From Acanthacorydalis orientalis (Eukaryota; Arthropoda; Insecta; Megaloptera; Corydalidae), in NCBI GenBank assembly GCA_034766995.1, contig CM068315.1:41573818-41637817 (forward strand): 64,000 nt of DNA, read 5' to 3'. Positions 26,389 through 37,060 of the stretch are shown one piece after another. Under the pieces are notes generated by a model, which was not told the DNA's origin, searched no databases, and was given only the letters and a program-made list of their open reading frames with translations. A program made the translations under genes and the position numbers. The first letter of the stretch is position 1. Every line of letters begins with the position of its first letter.

Positions 26389-26957
26389 TTAAGTTGGTAG
26401 AAAAATAATCGCGGTTTATTAGTTCGTGCGGCACCCATTTGTCAAACTTTTTTGATTTTCCTAGCTGTTTTAAGTGGCCCAGAACTGTTGGATGATTAAC
26501 TCCTAAATTTTGTGCAAGGTCTCAAATTGTGCGTGATCCTGATTTAATTAACGCCTTCAGTTAGTCGTTATGAACTGAAAAAGGACGCCCGTGACTTTCT
26601 TCATCTTCAAGGCTCTCGTTTCCAGCACGAATTTTTTGGAACTACCATTGCATCATATGTTCTTTAACAGAACCCACACCAAAATCATCGTTTAGTTTAC
26701 ATCAGTTTCTGCTGCTTTTTCACCCGTTTGAATTCATACGAAAAAAATTGCTCTTGTTTGCTTCTTTTCTATCTTTTCAATAAACCAATTTGAAGCAAAA
26801 TTGGTAATAAAACCAAAGTTAATGTTACCAAAACCTAGATCGAAAAATGTACTTTAAAATGATATTAACATGAATACGATGAAATCACACTTACATTGAA
26901 AAAATTAAGGTTAGAATTCAGAAAACAAGAACTACAATTATTTTTTTACTAGCCTAT
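26389..26957 (-). mobile_element. Internally deleted mariner, 560-bp family (copy 2)
   Basis: TA then TTAAGTTGGTAGAAAAATAA at the left; a decayed right end TTTACTAGCCTATTA. Minus-strand remains of the helix-turn-helix region with several stops run directly into the left-hand inverted repeat. No catalytic domain. Confidence 0.85.
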
Positions 26958-26959
26958 TA

Positions 26960-27570
26960 TATAAGCAGCCTAAGTGATAACCCTAAATCTGCTGACTTTA
27001 AAAAATTTATCGCATAAAACATTAGTGCACTTTTATTTTTTTCATTCCCTTAAAAAGACACCAGTATAATTTTATTATTAGTCCATATACCTTGGATCTG
27101 TTTTTATTAATAATTTCTGAACAATACAAAGATAAAGAGAACATTTTTTTGAAAATGTTTCAGAAAATCTAGTGAAATAGCTACCATTTTCTAGTCAGGA
27201 GATGTTTGTTCAATTACTTTATAAATCAATTAACAGCTACAACTGTTATTAATATAAATGTACTAAACATTATTCAAATTTATTACATATTCGTGACATA
27301 CACACATTTTATTTCTTGTAATATACAATGAAACTGTTTAAATTTTTGTTTAAGAAAAAATAGAATTTTTACATACAAAAAATACCTTTGAATTTGATGT
27401 AAGATACCGCTTGAAATTCATGGATCAACATATCATAAAATCAATTGTGAATCAGTTCACATGATAAATAAATATAGAGACCTTTCAATCAATTAAAAAC
27501 AAATATTTTCGAATTATAAAAAAAACTACCCAAGTGACACATATATAGGAACACGAAGTAGTTGTTTTCC
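26960..27570. other. Intergenic AT-rich DNA
   Basis: No gene recognised. Confidence 0.4.
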
Positions 27571-27574
27571 CAAC

Positions 27575-27665
27575 TGATTGTTCACTCACCTCACAAATCA
27601 CAAGAAATGTTTCTGATCAAAAATGATTATTAGTGATCTTTGACTGATGATTATTCATATTTCGA
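27575..27665 (-). repeat. Palindromic MITE family P, arm
   Basis: Contains TTCACTCACCTCACAAATC, TTTCTGATCAAAAATGATTA and ATTCATATTTCGATAC, in the family order. Confidence 0.55.
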
Positions 27666-27741
27666 TACGAAAATCAAAAAATAGAAAAATGTATATGAAT
27701 TTAAATGTCATAATCCGCAATTATTCTCCTACCAACTTACA
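27666..27741 (+). mobile_element. Solo 3' end of the 560-bp mariner family
   Basis: Reads AAAATGTATATGAATTTAAA-like sequence followed by GTCATAATCCGCAATTAT and CTCCTACCAACTTA, the terminal ~70 bases of the family with nothing of the 5' part. It abuts a (CA)n/(TA)n tract on its right. Confidence 0.7.
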
Positions 27742-27742
27742 T

Positions 27743-27773
<31 letters not shown>

Positions 27774-27829
27774 CATACATGATAAAATTTAAAAAAAAGT
27801 TATTTAAAAAACTAACTAAAAAAAGTTAA

Positions 27830-28654
27830 TTTCGATGTAAAATTCTACATTTTCTCGAAATATATTTAAAAAATATATATAAAATATTTAAAATTAACAA
27901 ATTAAAATTTGAATAGGAGAGTATATTTTTGAAATAAAATACATAAACAATAATAATGTTCTCATTTACAGAAATATGGTAGTTGTTTATGTTTAACTTG
28001 TCGATTCGTGTCTGTAAACAAGTTTAGCTACAGTATCAACTTTTTATTCTAAAAATATCTTCGAAAGAAATACAAAAAATACAAAAGTGTATTTAATTTG
28101 TATGTGGGACAGCAGTTAAAGAATGTAAATGATACATCTGAACTCAATAATGAGATTAAATGTTATGCGTTGAATATCTAAACATTTTTAGCAATATTCA
28201 AAATGTTTCTATTTATTTTTTTTAGATATTTTATTAACACTTTAAGAATTTCATTTTTAAAATATAAATAATATAAAATCTGATTAAATGAGATCATAAG
28301 AAGATTTACAACGAAATACAAGATGTGTTTACATATTAATTGTTATACAAATCAACAGATAGACAAATTTAAAAAAATCATTAATTAAAGAAAGATTCAA
28401 ATATATTATAAGATATGTGAAAATAAGACTTTTCATTGATTATCTTATTTAGCTCTCTATTAAGAGATTTAATTAGAAATAATATTTTTTTATGATTAAA
28501 ATGCCTAGTAGTTCGGCAACTTACTCTTTAAAAAATATTAAAAATAAGAAACTATCAAGAACTAGGTAATCTATTTTATCATAAATTACCTAAAAATAAG
28601 TGCTCTTAACGGTACACAATAAAATAATAATTATCTATGTAATTAGAACAATTA
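27830..28654. other. Intergenic AT-rich DNA
   Basis: No gene recognised. Confidence 0.4.
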
Positions 28655-28658
28655 TTAA

Positions 28659-29255
28659 CCTCTTGACATACAAAGATGTCTCTGATACGTTATGTTTTTA
28701 ATGCCATTTTAAACATTGACGACTCTGAGACACACCCAGATTTAATTCGCTTTAGTGTAGCTACAAAGCAAATATTAGAAAGAAATAATTATATATATTC
28801 AGTGTTAAAGTGTGAACCATAGAAAAGAATTCGGCAACATGTATGTTTTGAAATTATACAAAAGAGACAGTGAAAACCAAATAGGCTATTTGAGTGAAGG
28901 TACATTTTCTTGAACATATTCCTTCCACTGGTAAAAAGCAGTATCCTGCAAAAAGATGTTACTCGCGTGTGCTCAAAAAATAATATCAGAAGCGAAATTG
29001 ACAGTGTAAAAAATGCCAAATACCTCTACATTTACCAGAATGTTTTAAAAAGTTTCACACTCAACAGGACTATTGAATTATTGTCTAATTTATTATTTAA
29101 TTATTCTTTATTAATTTTGGTTATCAGTATTGAGTTATAATATTTACCAAATTATAAATATTCTTTTCTTTCTTAAGCTTACACAAATGTTAAACTGAAA
29201 AATAAACAGTATTTTTTGGTCAAATAGAATTTCAATTTATTCACATGTCAAAAGG
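28659..29255 (+). mobile_element. Internally deleted piggyBac-type element
   Basis: Bounded by TTAA at 28655-28658 and 29256-29259. Termini CCTCTTGACATAC and GTCAAAAGG are inverted repeats (CCTYTTGAC). It contains a relic of the transposase's C-terminal cysteine-rich domain and is otherwise non-coding. At about 597 bp it is far shorter than an autonomous piggyBac, so it is a deletion derivative. Confidence 0.8.
28895..29080 (+). pseudogene. PiggyBac transposase C-terminal cysteine-rich domain, broken
   Basis: One frame reads PSTGKKQYPAKRCYSRVLKK, a stop, KRN, a stop, then CKKCQIPLHLPECFKKFHT. The spacing of Cys residues and the final CF..FHT match the zinc-binding C-terminal domain of piggyBac transposases. 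Two in-frame stops and altered Cys positions show decay. Confidence 0.7.
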
Positions 29256-29259
29256 TTAA

Positions 29260-29640
29260 TGAGCGAAAAGAACTCAGTTCTCATGTCTTAAACTGATAAA
29301 TAATAATAACATTTTCTCTATTTTTTAACAGATGTTTTTCTTTGTGTGTAGATGTTTATTTAACATCAAATTGTAGATTTTTTAAACGATACATGGCTTG
29401 TTTTGTGTAAGTTGCGTCAAAATTGTTTTGATTAGAATTTATTTTCAGAGGTCAATAAGCGTAAACCACTGAATTTTTGACAGGACTATCAAAGGTTTTG
29501 GTCGAGCATCATAAATAAAATTTCTATGCTGTTACGTTTTTTATTTACCGTTTATCAACTAAATATCTTATCTTGACATCTGCGAAATTATTTATACTTT
29601 AAAACGTTTATAAAGAAAAGAATTTGATTTAAAACTGATT
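29260..29640. other. Intergenic AT-rich DNA
   Basis: No gene recognised. Confidence 0.4.
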
Positions 29641-29670
29641 TATGATGATTGATTTATGAAACATCCATCC

Positions 29671-29674
<4 letters not shown>

Positions 29675-29719
<45 letters not shown>

Positions 29720-29720
29720 C
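29675..29720. repeat. (CT)n(AT)n compound microsatellite
   Basis: About 14 CT units followed by eight AT units. Confidence 0.9.
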
Positions 29721-29894
29721 ATATTTGCACGAATATTAATAGAACCACTGTTTACGCCACTGGTGTATTCATTTTATTCTCTTTTCAGTTCGTACAAAAC
29801 GCTGAAAATCAAAATTGAATTTTTTTTCGAGAAACAATTAAAACGACTTCACACGTGCACCTGATGTGTTTCGATTGTCACTCAAGGCCATAAA

Positions 29895-29965
29895 TGCACG
29901 GGCCGAGTGTCTCAGAGAGTCGGTAGCACATTGGAGTTTATGGAGTTTTTTTTTTTTTTGAAGTT
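29895..29965 (+). repeat. tRNA-like SINE head fragment followed by a T-run
   Basis: GGGCCGAGTGTCTCAGAGAG and TCGGTAGCACATTGGAGTTT resemble the 5' half of a tRNA (A-box region like TGGCTCAGTCGGTAGAGC). No 3' half or B box follows; a run of 14 T does. Probably a tRNA-derived fragment, not a functional tRNA. Confidence 0.35.
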
Positions 29966-30820
29966 TAATGGCCTCGACTGACCGCACGATCACAATAAAC
30001 AGATAACAAGAGAATGTTTGATAACATCGCGATTCTTTTGTATTACTTAAACGTTGCTCTTAATGCCTTACGGTGATATGACCATCGATACTGAAGATGA
30101 AAATAAATAAACACAATGAAACATTGCTTAATTTCTCTTGTACGCGTGTTCGATCTTTCTTTTTTATCGATATAACAAATGTGCTTAAGCTCGAGGTAAT
30201 TGTTTGATTTGAACAGATATCGATGGTTGTTTTTTATTATAAGAATGTTACATGTCAACAGTAATTAGAAATATATTTTTTAATATTATATCCATGTATA
30301 GTTTTTCTTCTTCCATGATATGAGGCCTGATTATAAATTTATACACATTTACAATGCAGGCAGTGATGTCATTATTATTTGTTTAAATATTTTGTTGAGG
30401 ATTTTTTTGTGAAATCGACGTTCGAGTAGTCATTTTATAATTAATTATTTAGATTAATAATAAAATGACAGACCTCTATAAAGATTACATATGAATTAGA
30501 AATCAAAAACGGGATAATCAGTACAAACGGACGGCTTGTTTTTATATTTTGTTGTTTAATGGGGAAAATGCTGTTATACACTAGGAAAACTAAGAGAATA
30601 TATAAAAAGAAAGTTATTAGTGTAATAACTGGTTGAAAATTATTAAAGTTCTTCGAATTTTGTGGATATTTAATAAAAAATAACTGCGAATTCGATTGCC
30701 AAAGTATTTAATTTTCTTTGAATTATAATTTCGAGGATAGGTAAAAAATTAAAGCTTGGAAAGTGAATACTAACTGAATTGTCGAAGTTACTTATCAACG
30801 ACGAATAAAAGTCTATATTT
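29966..30820. other. Intergenic DNA
   Basis: No gene recognised. Confidence 0.4.
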
Positions 30821-30825
30821 TATAA

Positions 30826-30945
30826 ATCTATTGTTCTGGTGGTCTTCATCCTTTCGATTAAACTAAGTGCATGTTCTCCACATGATGAAAAACACACTCA
30901 AATGATTCAGAAGGATGGAAACCGCCAGGACAACGTGTCAACAGT
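30826..30945. mobile_element. Hairpin element, family R (copy 2)
   Basis: Left arm TTCTGGTGGTCTTCATCC and right arm GGATGGAAACCGCCAGGA are imperfect reverse complements around a short centre. The left arm matches the intact element at 38026 in order (GGTCTTCATC, AACTAAGTG, GTTCTCCAC). Confidence 0.7.
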
Positions 30946-31099
30946 ACCATAGATAAAAAATAGAATTAAAATTTTATAAATCGGCATTTTAAGAGGATTT
31001 GTTTTTGATTAAATACTTATAGGTGATGAAAAATGGATACTTTTTCACGATGCAGTAAGAAAAGTACAGATAAGGATAAAACTTCAAATCAACTGTAAA

Positions 31100-31100
31100 G

Positions 31101-31150
<50 letters not shown>
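31100..31150. repeat. (TA)n microsatellite
   Basis: About 24 TA units, about 0.3 kb beyond the stop side of the CABIT exon. Confidence 0.95.
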
Positions 31151-31155
<5 letters not shown>

Positions 31156-31239
31156 TAAATCAAAAAAGACAGTCTTAACGTTGGCCTACTAGATCCTAAT
31201 CAAATGAAATGATCATCGAAAAGCACATAAGATACAATG

Positions 31240-31365
31240 AAAAATAATTAATTATGATTCATTGAACATTTTTAATAAGATAATCTTTTGTTCTTTGTGG
31301 AATAAAAAAAGAAGTCATTTGTGAAAGTGAATTCAGCAAGTGTCAGAATTGTATTTTGAGATAAA
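31240..31365 (+). repeat. Palindromic MITE family P, right arm
   Basis: Contains ATTCATTGAACATTTTTAAT, TTGTGGAATAAAAAAAGAAG, TCATTTGTGAAAGTGAATTC and GTGTCAGAATTGTA, the family's most conserved arm. It lies just downstream of the CABIT exon, in the presumed intron or 3' flank. Confidence 0.65.
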
Positions 31366-31470
31366 TATTTTAATGTAAATAATTGAAATTAATTGAATTA
31401 ATTCAAATTATATTAAAATGATTATTAAAATACAGATAAATGAATTATATTTTCCAAAATAAAAAAAATA

Positions 31471-31478
31471 ACATACCT
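31471..31478 (-). promoter_or_regulatory. Splice donor directly after the CABIT stop codon
   Basis: After the TAA (31481-31479) the minus strand reads AG then GTATGT. This implies either a 3' UTR intron or an alternative transcript in which an upstream donor skips the stop. Confidence 0.5.
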
Positions 31479-33314
31479 TTAAAGATACAGTGCACCGATC
31501 GATCCCCTCTTATGCCCGTTTCCGGCGAAAGACGTCAATTTTCCTGACGTTTTCCTGTGCACAGGCGTTACATCCGGTTTCATTTTGATCGCTGCTTGCT
31601 GCTGTTGCCCGTAATGTATTTCCGGCGGCCTTCCCCACACTAAGTTCGTCAAACTTCTCGGTCGCGACAGTTTCCTCGACCTCTTCTCCGGTAACTTTGC
31701 ACCGCCAGTCGCCGAATCGCCCGACGTTCTACCGCCCGAATTGCTCGAGTCGAGAGTACCGTGCGTTCCTCCACCATTCTGTGCGGCGGCGTCCAGCTCC
31801 ATCGCTTGTTGTAGATTCGTCAACGATTTATATCGAATGTTAAAAAGTGGCGAACCTGATTTCGATAGAGGACTCGGCGGTGTTTCTTTCATGGGCGATG
31901 CGCTTTTCTGTCGAAATAAACGCGACCTCTGTGAATATCCGTTTTTCACGTATAGTTTAGGTAGCCCTATACTCGGGCTCACTTTTTCTTTATGATGTAT
32001 GACTGGTGTTTCAGATGTGGCTGTTTTCCTTGTACGTTTCACTGGCGCTGTCGCTTTTTTAGTAGGGATTGTTTCAATCGGTGGCGGCTCAGGTCTGTCG
32101 TCAAGTTTTGGTGAAGATGGCGTCGACACTGACGATACTGGTTCCAGAACGCTTTTTGGCAACGGTGCAAAACCTCGTACGTAATCATAAATCTGATCGA
32201 TTTCGTCATACTCATGCGAAAGACTAGCAGGTGGTTTATTTTCATCCCTCTTGCGTGGAATTTGAAACTGTTTCGGCACAGCGGAATCTGATGAAGCGCT
32301 GCGTCTTAAAAAGTATCCTGAACGAGGAACTGCCGCCTTCGGTTCTGACAATCTTCCTTCGAGTATGTGAATTCTATCCGCCACGTCTGATAACAACCTC
32401 GAACTTTTTTCAACAAGTCTTAAAAATTCCGGCAGTGACCTTAATGTTTCATCGTTCCTTGTTCTCAACAGTTTCAATGGCGCTGCTATAGGAAGACCAA
32501 CGATACCGCTGGTTTCCTTCTGTAGTGGCAACGCGAAAATGTGTTCTTCTTCACATGCAGCTAATAATCTCAACTCTGGAACGAACTGTGTATGGCTTTT
32601 AAGACCTCTTGGTGCGGTGCCGTGTACTAATCTAACTGTTATAGGTAAACGTTTACTAAGAAGATTTTTGGCCGTGTGTACTCCGCTAATGTTATCTTCC
32701 CTCGCCAATGCTGAGAATTTACCTCTCTGCTCTATAGGTAATAGTAAGTTATCACCGTGCGTGTCGACACACCGTAAATATTTCCCTCGAGCACCTGCCA
32801 GTCCCGATTCTGCGATCGGTACTAGTATTTCACCGGGAGCGATAGTTCTAGCACCTTCCGGTGTTGGATGTGAACTTGAATCGATTGATTCTTGTTTGAC
32901 CATTATACCACGTACGGGTTCACGTACCAAACAGCCACCTTCTGGTCGTCTCTTTGCTAATTCTGCTACACTTTCGATGCATCGTACAGCTCTTCCTTCT
33001 TCACTGAGTAGTTCAAAGAAGCCTGGGTACGATTCAGGTATGGCGAGTCTCGGACCGACCGGTGCTAAACGACGTCCTTCTTTCAATTTTACAGCCTGTG
33101 CAATCAATTTTTTCCTTCGACCAGCTGATACGAGTAAAGCGGTCGACTGTAAGCCAGGACTTGGTAGAGTAGGTACGCCTAAGCTACTGTATTGTCCCTT
33201 AATTATCTTCACGACCGCCGGCAGTTTATGTTTTGCTACAAACTCGCGGAGATAGTGACCTTCCTCAGACCAACGAGCTGCAGCAACAACGATTTGACCA
33301 TCCGTTGCAGCCAT
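31479..33314 (-). CDS. CABIT-domain protein (Themis/GAREM-like), 611 residues in one exon
   Basis: Probably a cytoplasmic signalling adaptor; CABIT proteins of the Themis/GAREM group act downstream of tyrosine kinases. Roughly residues 10-260 form the CABIT region: it opens with RWSEEGHYLREFVAKHKLP, has the IPESYPGFFELLSEEG block, and ends near the SHTQFVPELRLL segment. The C-terminal half is low-complexity and basic/proline-rich. It includes a tyrosine cluster YDEIDQIYDYV at 369-379 (candidate phosphotyrosine sites), EPPPIETIP, SPMKETPPSPLSKSGSP and two SLTNL motifs (YKSLTNLQQ and RPRSLTNLVW). GC content is far above that of the flanks. The ATG at 33314 has a good context (AGCAAGATGG), but the frame stays open upstream to a splice acceptor at 33356-33357, so extra N-terminal coding in another exon cannot be excluded. 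The stop TAA lies two bases before a GTATGT donor. A close match to one named gene is not claimed. Confidence 0.9.
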   Translation of the reverse strand: MAATDGQIVVAAARWSEEGHYLREFVAKHKLPAVVKIIKGQYSSLGVPTLPSPGLQSTALLVSAGRRKKLIAQAVKLKEGRRLAPVGPRLAIPESYPGFFELLSEEGRAVRCIESVAELAKRRPEGGCLVREPVRGIMVKQESIDSSSHPTPEGARTIAPGEILVPIAESGLAGARGKYLRCVDTHGDNLLLPIEQRGKFSALAREDNISGVHTAKNLLSKRLPITVRLVHGTAPRGLKSHTQFVPELRLLAACEEEHIFALPLQKETSGIVGLPIAAPLKLLRTRNDETLRSLPEFLRLVEKSSRLLSDVADRIHILEGRLSEPKAAVPRSGYFLRRSASSDSAVPKQFQIPRKRDENKPPASLSHEYDEIDQIYDYVRGFAPLPKSVLEPVSSVSTPSSPKLDDRPEPPPIETIPTKKATAPVKRTRKTATSETPVIHHKEKVSPSIGLPKLYVKNGYSQRSRLFRQKSASPMKETPPSPLSKSGSPLFNIRYKSLTNLQQAMELDAAAQNGGGTHGTLDSSNSGGRTSGDSATGGAKLPEKRSRKLSRPRSLTNLVWGRPPEIHYGQQQQAAIKMKPDVTPVHRKTSGKLTSFAGNGHKRGSIGALYL

Positions 33315-33357
33315 CTTGCTCCGATTTTTTATCGTATTTTCATCGGTCGAAACATCT
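33315..33357 (-). promoter_or_regulatory. 5' end of the CABIT exon and its splice acceptor
   Basis: The minus strand reads TTTTCTTTTACAG then the exon, with the AG at 33357-33356. The 41 bases between acceptor and ATG contain no stop in frame with the ATG. Confidence 0.65.
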
Positions 33358-33985
33358 GTAAAAGAAAATTATAATTAGTAAAATATATTTGTAATATTTT
33401 TCAAATTTTCAAAAAGACTATAAGTAGTCATTTATTTACAAATGTTTATTTTTTTAATAGATATAAAGAAGTAGCTGGTTGATTGTTATTAAGTTCTCAG
33501 GATTATAATAGGAAAATATATACGAATTAAATAAGATATGTTATTTGTCAGCAATTGACTTCTAGTTAAGTATATGAAACGTGCAATTTCGAAAACAAAT
33601 CATAATGAGAAGATATTCCGTTATATCAATTTCGTAATTGTGGGAAACGTTCATATATTACAGAAATATACGAGAACTGAAATGTGAAATATTGCACATT
33701 CGTTACTATGTATTATTCGTACAACCGTTTTCAGATTACAAATGTAAATTATATAGTAAAGATGATAATATGTGTGCAATTGCATTCTTTAATAAAACAA
33801 AGTTTACAAGAAGGGAGTGTAGATTTTTTTATAAAACAATGAACAAACATGCTTTCATCTGTGTGTAAAGTACTAATCAAATTATAAGAAAAATGAGATA
33901 ACTGTCTACAGTTTTAATAACAAAAATACTTAGAATTTTTATGGAAACAATAATTATATATTTTATATAAAGAAGTCAAAAATAT
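33358..33985. other. Presumed intron of the CABIT gene
   Basis: AT-rich, non-coding by appearance; lies between the CABIT exon and the candidate promoter island. Confidence 0.4.
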
Positions 33986-33986
33986 A

Positions 33987-33987
<1 letters not shown>

Positions 33988-34074
<87 letters not shown>
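33988..34074. repeat. (TA)n microsatellite interrupted by a mariner
   Basis: TA tract of about 40 units in two parts, ending exactly at the TTAGG of a mariner copy. TA repeats resume at 34637 on the other side. Confidence 0.9.
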
Positions 34075-34078
<4 letters not shown>

Positions 34079-34635
34079 GTTAGTAGAAAAATAATTGTGG
34101 TTTATGACCTTCAAATTAATATAAAATTTTCTTAGGTAGCTGTTTTAAGTGGCCTAGAACTGTTAGATGACTAAGGCCTAACTTTTGTGTAAGATTTTGA
34201 ATTGTGTGCGTAATTCTCATTCAGCTAACGTCTTCAGTTGGTCGTTATGAACTGAAGAAGGACGCCCGTGACCTTCTTCAGCTTCAAGGCTTTCGTCCCC
34301 AGCACGAAAATTTCGGAACCACCATTAAATCGTACGTTCATTAATGGTCCCCACATCAAAACGATCGTTTAATTTACGAGCATTTTCTGATGCTTTACTA
34401 CCTGTTTTGAGCTCATACCAAAAAATTGCTCTTATTTGCTTCTTTTTCATATTTAATTCAATAGTCCAATTTGAAGCAAAATTAATAATAAAACCAAAGT
34501 AGATGTTACCAAAATACAGACCGAAAATGCACTCTAAATTGATATTAACATGAACACGATGAAATAACTCTTTCATGGAAAAAATTAAGGTAAAATTCAG
34601 AAAACAAAAACCGCAATTATTTTCTTACCAAATTA

Positions 34636-34636
<1 letters not shown>
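34075..34636 (-). mobile_element. Internally deleted mariner, 560-bp family (copy 3), inside (TA)n
   Basis: Left TTAGGTTAGTAGAAAAATAA, right CTTACCAAATTAA. On the minus strand the transposase start is readable: MKKKQIRAIFWYELKTGSKA and ARKLNDRFDVGTINERT, then breaks. The helix-turn-helix remains run into the other inverted repeat with no catalytic domain. It sits within the presumed first intron of the CABIT gene. Confidence 0.88.
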
Positions 34637-34675
<39 letters not shown>

Positions 34676-34680
34676 ATATA
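34637..34680. repeat. (TA)n microsatellite, right flank of mariner
   Basis: About 16 TA units followed by GTGTATATAG; continues the tract at 33988-34074. Confidence 0.85.
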
Positions 34681-35105
34681 GTTTATAATTTTTAATTTAC
34701 TTTACATCAACAGATTTGATGTGGTGTTAAGTTTAGCTGCATTCCGCAATAATTAATATTTCATGATATTTTTTTACCTGAAATATTTCAATGCATATTT
34801 AGACCGTTACCTAATATGTAAATCTTTATGAAACTAGTATATAACATATTGCAAAAAACATACACATGAAACAAAAGTACGGAATTCCGAATGTGATCAA
34901 AATATGGTTAATCTAAACTGACTGAAACTAATTTAAAGTTGACAGTAATATCAGAACGGCCAAATTGCATTATTTTGCACAGTCAGTGTTGAGTAATGTA
35001 TGGAATGTTGAACTGTGGGTGAACGGGCACAGGATCGGATTCTGATAATATTTTATTGCGAAGGAGACTACGACAATTTATAACTGCATATCGTAAACGC
35101 AAAAA

Positions 35106-35148
<43 letters not shown>

Positions 35149-35351
35149 GTGTACATGTGTGTGTATTTATTTGTGTGCAGTAATTTAAATCCTTGTTGCA
35201 TTACTCATCTCAATTAATTATTCCAGTTATTAACCTCACCTTAAATGTAAAGCAACGTTGTGAATAATCAGAAAATAACTTGTCATTAACTATGAATGTT
35301 TTATTGCTTTTAGTAAGTGTTGTTATTTAACGTAAATTACATACACACACG

Positions 35352-35430
<79 letters not shown>

Positions 35431-36178
35431 AAGGCAAGTGATTATTAAACTTAAAAAGTAACACCGATAGAATTTCATTAATTTTAGAAAATCGAATAAT
35501 CACAAAATAAATATTAAAATATCTTTCCATACAGAGTATAAACAATGTTCCACAATTATTTCTTGTGGGTTTCTATGTATTTCAACATTTTAATTTCATT
35601 TCAAGCTAAAAAATGTGCAATGCATATCAGTTGCAATCGACTGATTGCAAATATTATTTTATGACTTCTAGTATTTTCATGTAATCAGTAAATATCTGTG
35701 GTTACAAAAATCTAAAATGATACAAAAAGTTCATTGTAATGTCACACATTAAAGGAAAGAACTGATTTTTATATTTTTTTTATTAAAATTATAAAAAAAG
35801 TGATAGAGTAGAATTTAACTAATACTGTAAGCTGATAAATATGTACTGAATAAATGAAAAAATAAAATCCAGAAAATTAATAGCAGGAGAAAATGTTTCA
35901 AATTGCAGATTTGTAATTCATTTTATGGCCTCAGAGCTCTATTTATTTTTTAATATTTATCGAAATCTTTAGTACTTCTGTAAGATGTAGTAATAATCAC
36001 AAATGAATTTTCACTTTACATACATCGTGAAAAATTTTTTTTATTAAAATGTTCAAAAATGTATTGCTGATGATTTTGATACTGGCTTATGCGTATTAAT
36101 GAATTTCACTACAATGTTAAAAATTATACTGGTGGTAAACAGAGTTCCTAATTTTAGACAAGTGATTTTAAAAGATAA

Positions 36179-36182
<4 letters not shown>
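34681..36182. other. Presumed intron of the CABIT gene; microsatellites
   Basis: AT-rich. It contains (TA)n at 35108-35147 and a compound (CA)n(TA)n at 35340-35424. No exon recognised. Confidence 0.4.

Positions 36183-36231
<49 letters not shown>
36183..36231. repeat. (TA)n microsatellite
   Basis: About 24 TA units. Confidence 0.95.
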
Positions 36232-36232
<1 letters not shown>

Positions 36233-36539
36233 TTAAATTCCCCACCTATCATTCACTCTATCCTTGCTACATTAAGCTTATAATATCAATAAATATTTCT
36301 GTAACATCAAAATTATTTTCGTTCAGTGGATGGGAGTAATGATTATAGTCAGGAAAAAACAAAACAAATTTGCATCAATATCTCTTGTAAAGTAAATAAC
36401 ACCTTTCATAAATTACGTCGTTTTTATAACACGGAAGTGGCAAATTTATATATTTAATATGAAGGTGGATTATAAAGTACTTATTCATAGATTAATTGAA
36501 TATTTTTTTTATGATCGTAAGACGCTCTAGATGAATGAA

Positions 36540-36625
36540 ACCTTTGTATCGAATGCAAGCCTGCAGAACTGGAACTGTGGAAAAAACCGAGCTCATCATC
36601 AGACATCTGAAAAAGGGTAATGACT
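36540..36625 (+). repeat. Possible diverged family R arm
   Basis: AACTGTGGAAAAAACCGAGC and TCATCATCAGACATCTGAAA follow the order of the family R right arm, only loosely. Confidence 0.25.
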
Positions 36626-36789
36626 TGATTGTACTATACCATCAGCATTCAATATATAATCGTCATTTAAATCAAACAAACAAACAAACAAAATATATAT
36701 AATAAATACTTTATCACAAAAACAACGAGTATTACAATAATACTACACAGTCAGTGGACCCAAACAATAATACCATTACCAGAGCACGT

Positions 36790-37060
36790 ACAATACAAGC
36801 GTTGTGCATGCACCAACAATTACAGAACCGATAAAGCGTCCGACCGCTTCTCGACCAATCGCGCACACGCGATCTGACGTCAGACCGATTCCGATTGGTC
36901 GTCGTTCGTATCGTGCTCGCGACCGACGCGCTCTCACGCGGCCGACCTTGAACCTGTACTGTTACACGTCTGCGTCAAGGTCGTGCAGATGAGACTGACG
37001 CTCGACCGCTCGCTTGACAATTGTGTACGCAAACATGAAGAATTTCTTTGGCTTTGTTTC
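36790..37060 (-). promoter_or_regulatory. CpG-rich island with mirrored CCAAT boxes and a CRE: candidate CABIT-gene promoter
   Basis: A GC- and CpG-rich island in very AT-rich DNA. A full CRE palindrome TGACGTCA (36875-36882) lies between CCAAT at 36855-36859 and its reverse complement ATTGG at 36894-36898, giving a nearly symmetric arrangement. About 3.5 kb upstream of the CABIT exon on its strand, it is well placed to be the promoter and 5' UTR exon of that gene. The symmetry would also allow a divergent plus-strand transcript; no gene is visible on that side. Confidence 0.5.

Noticed and set aside
32539..33255. 238-codon plus-strand open frame
   Set aside because: Lies entirely antisense to the CABIT exon; an effect of that exon's codon composition, with no recognisable domain of its own.
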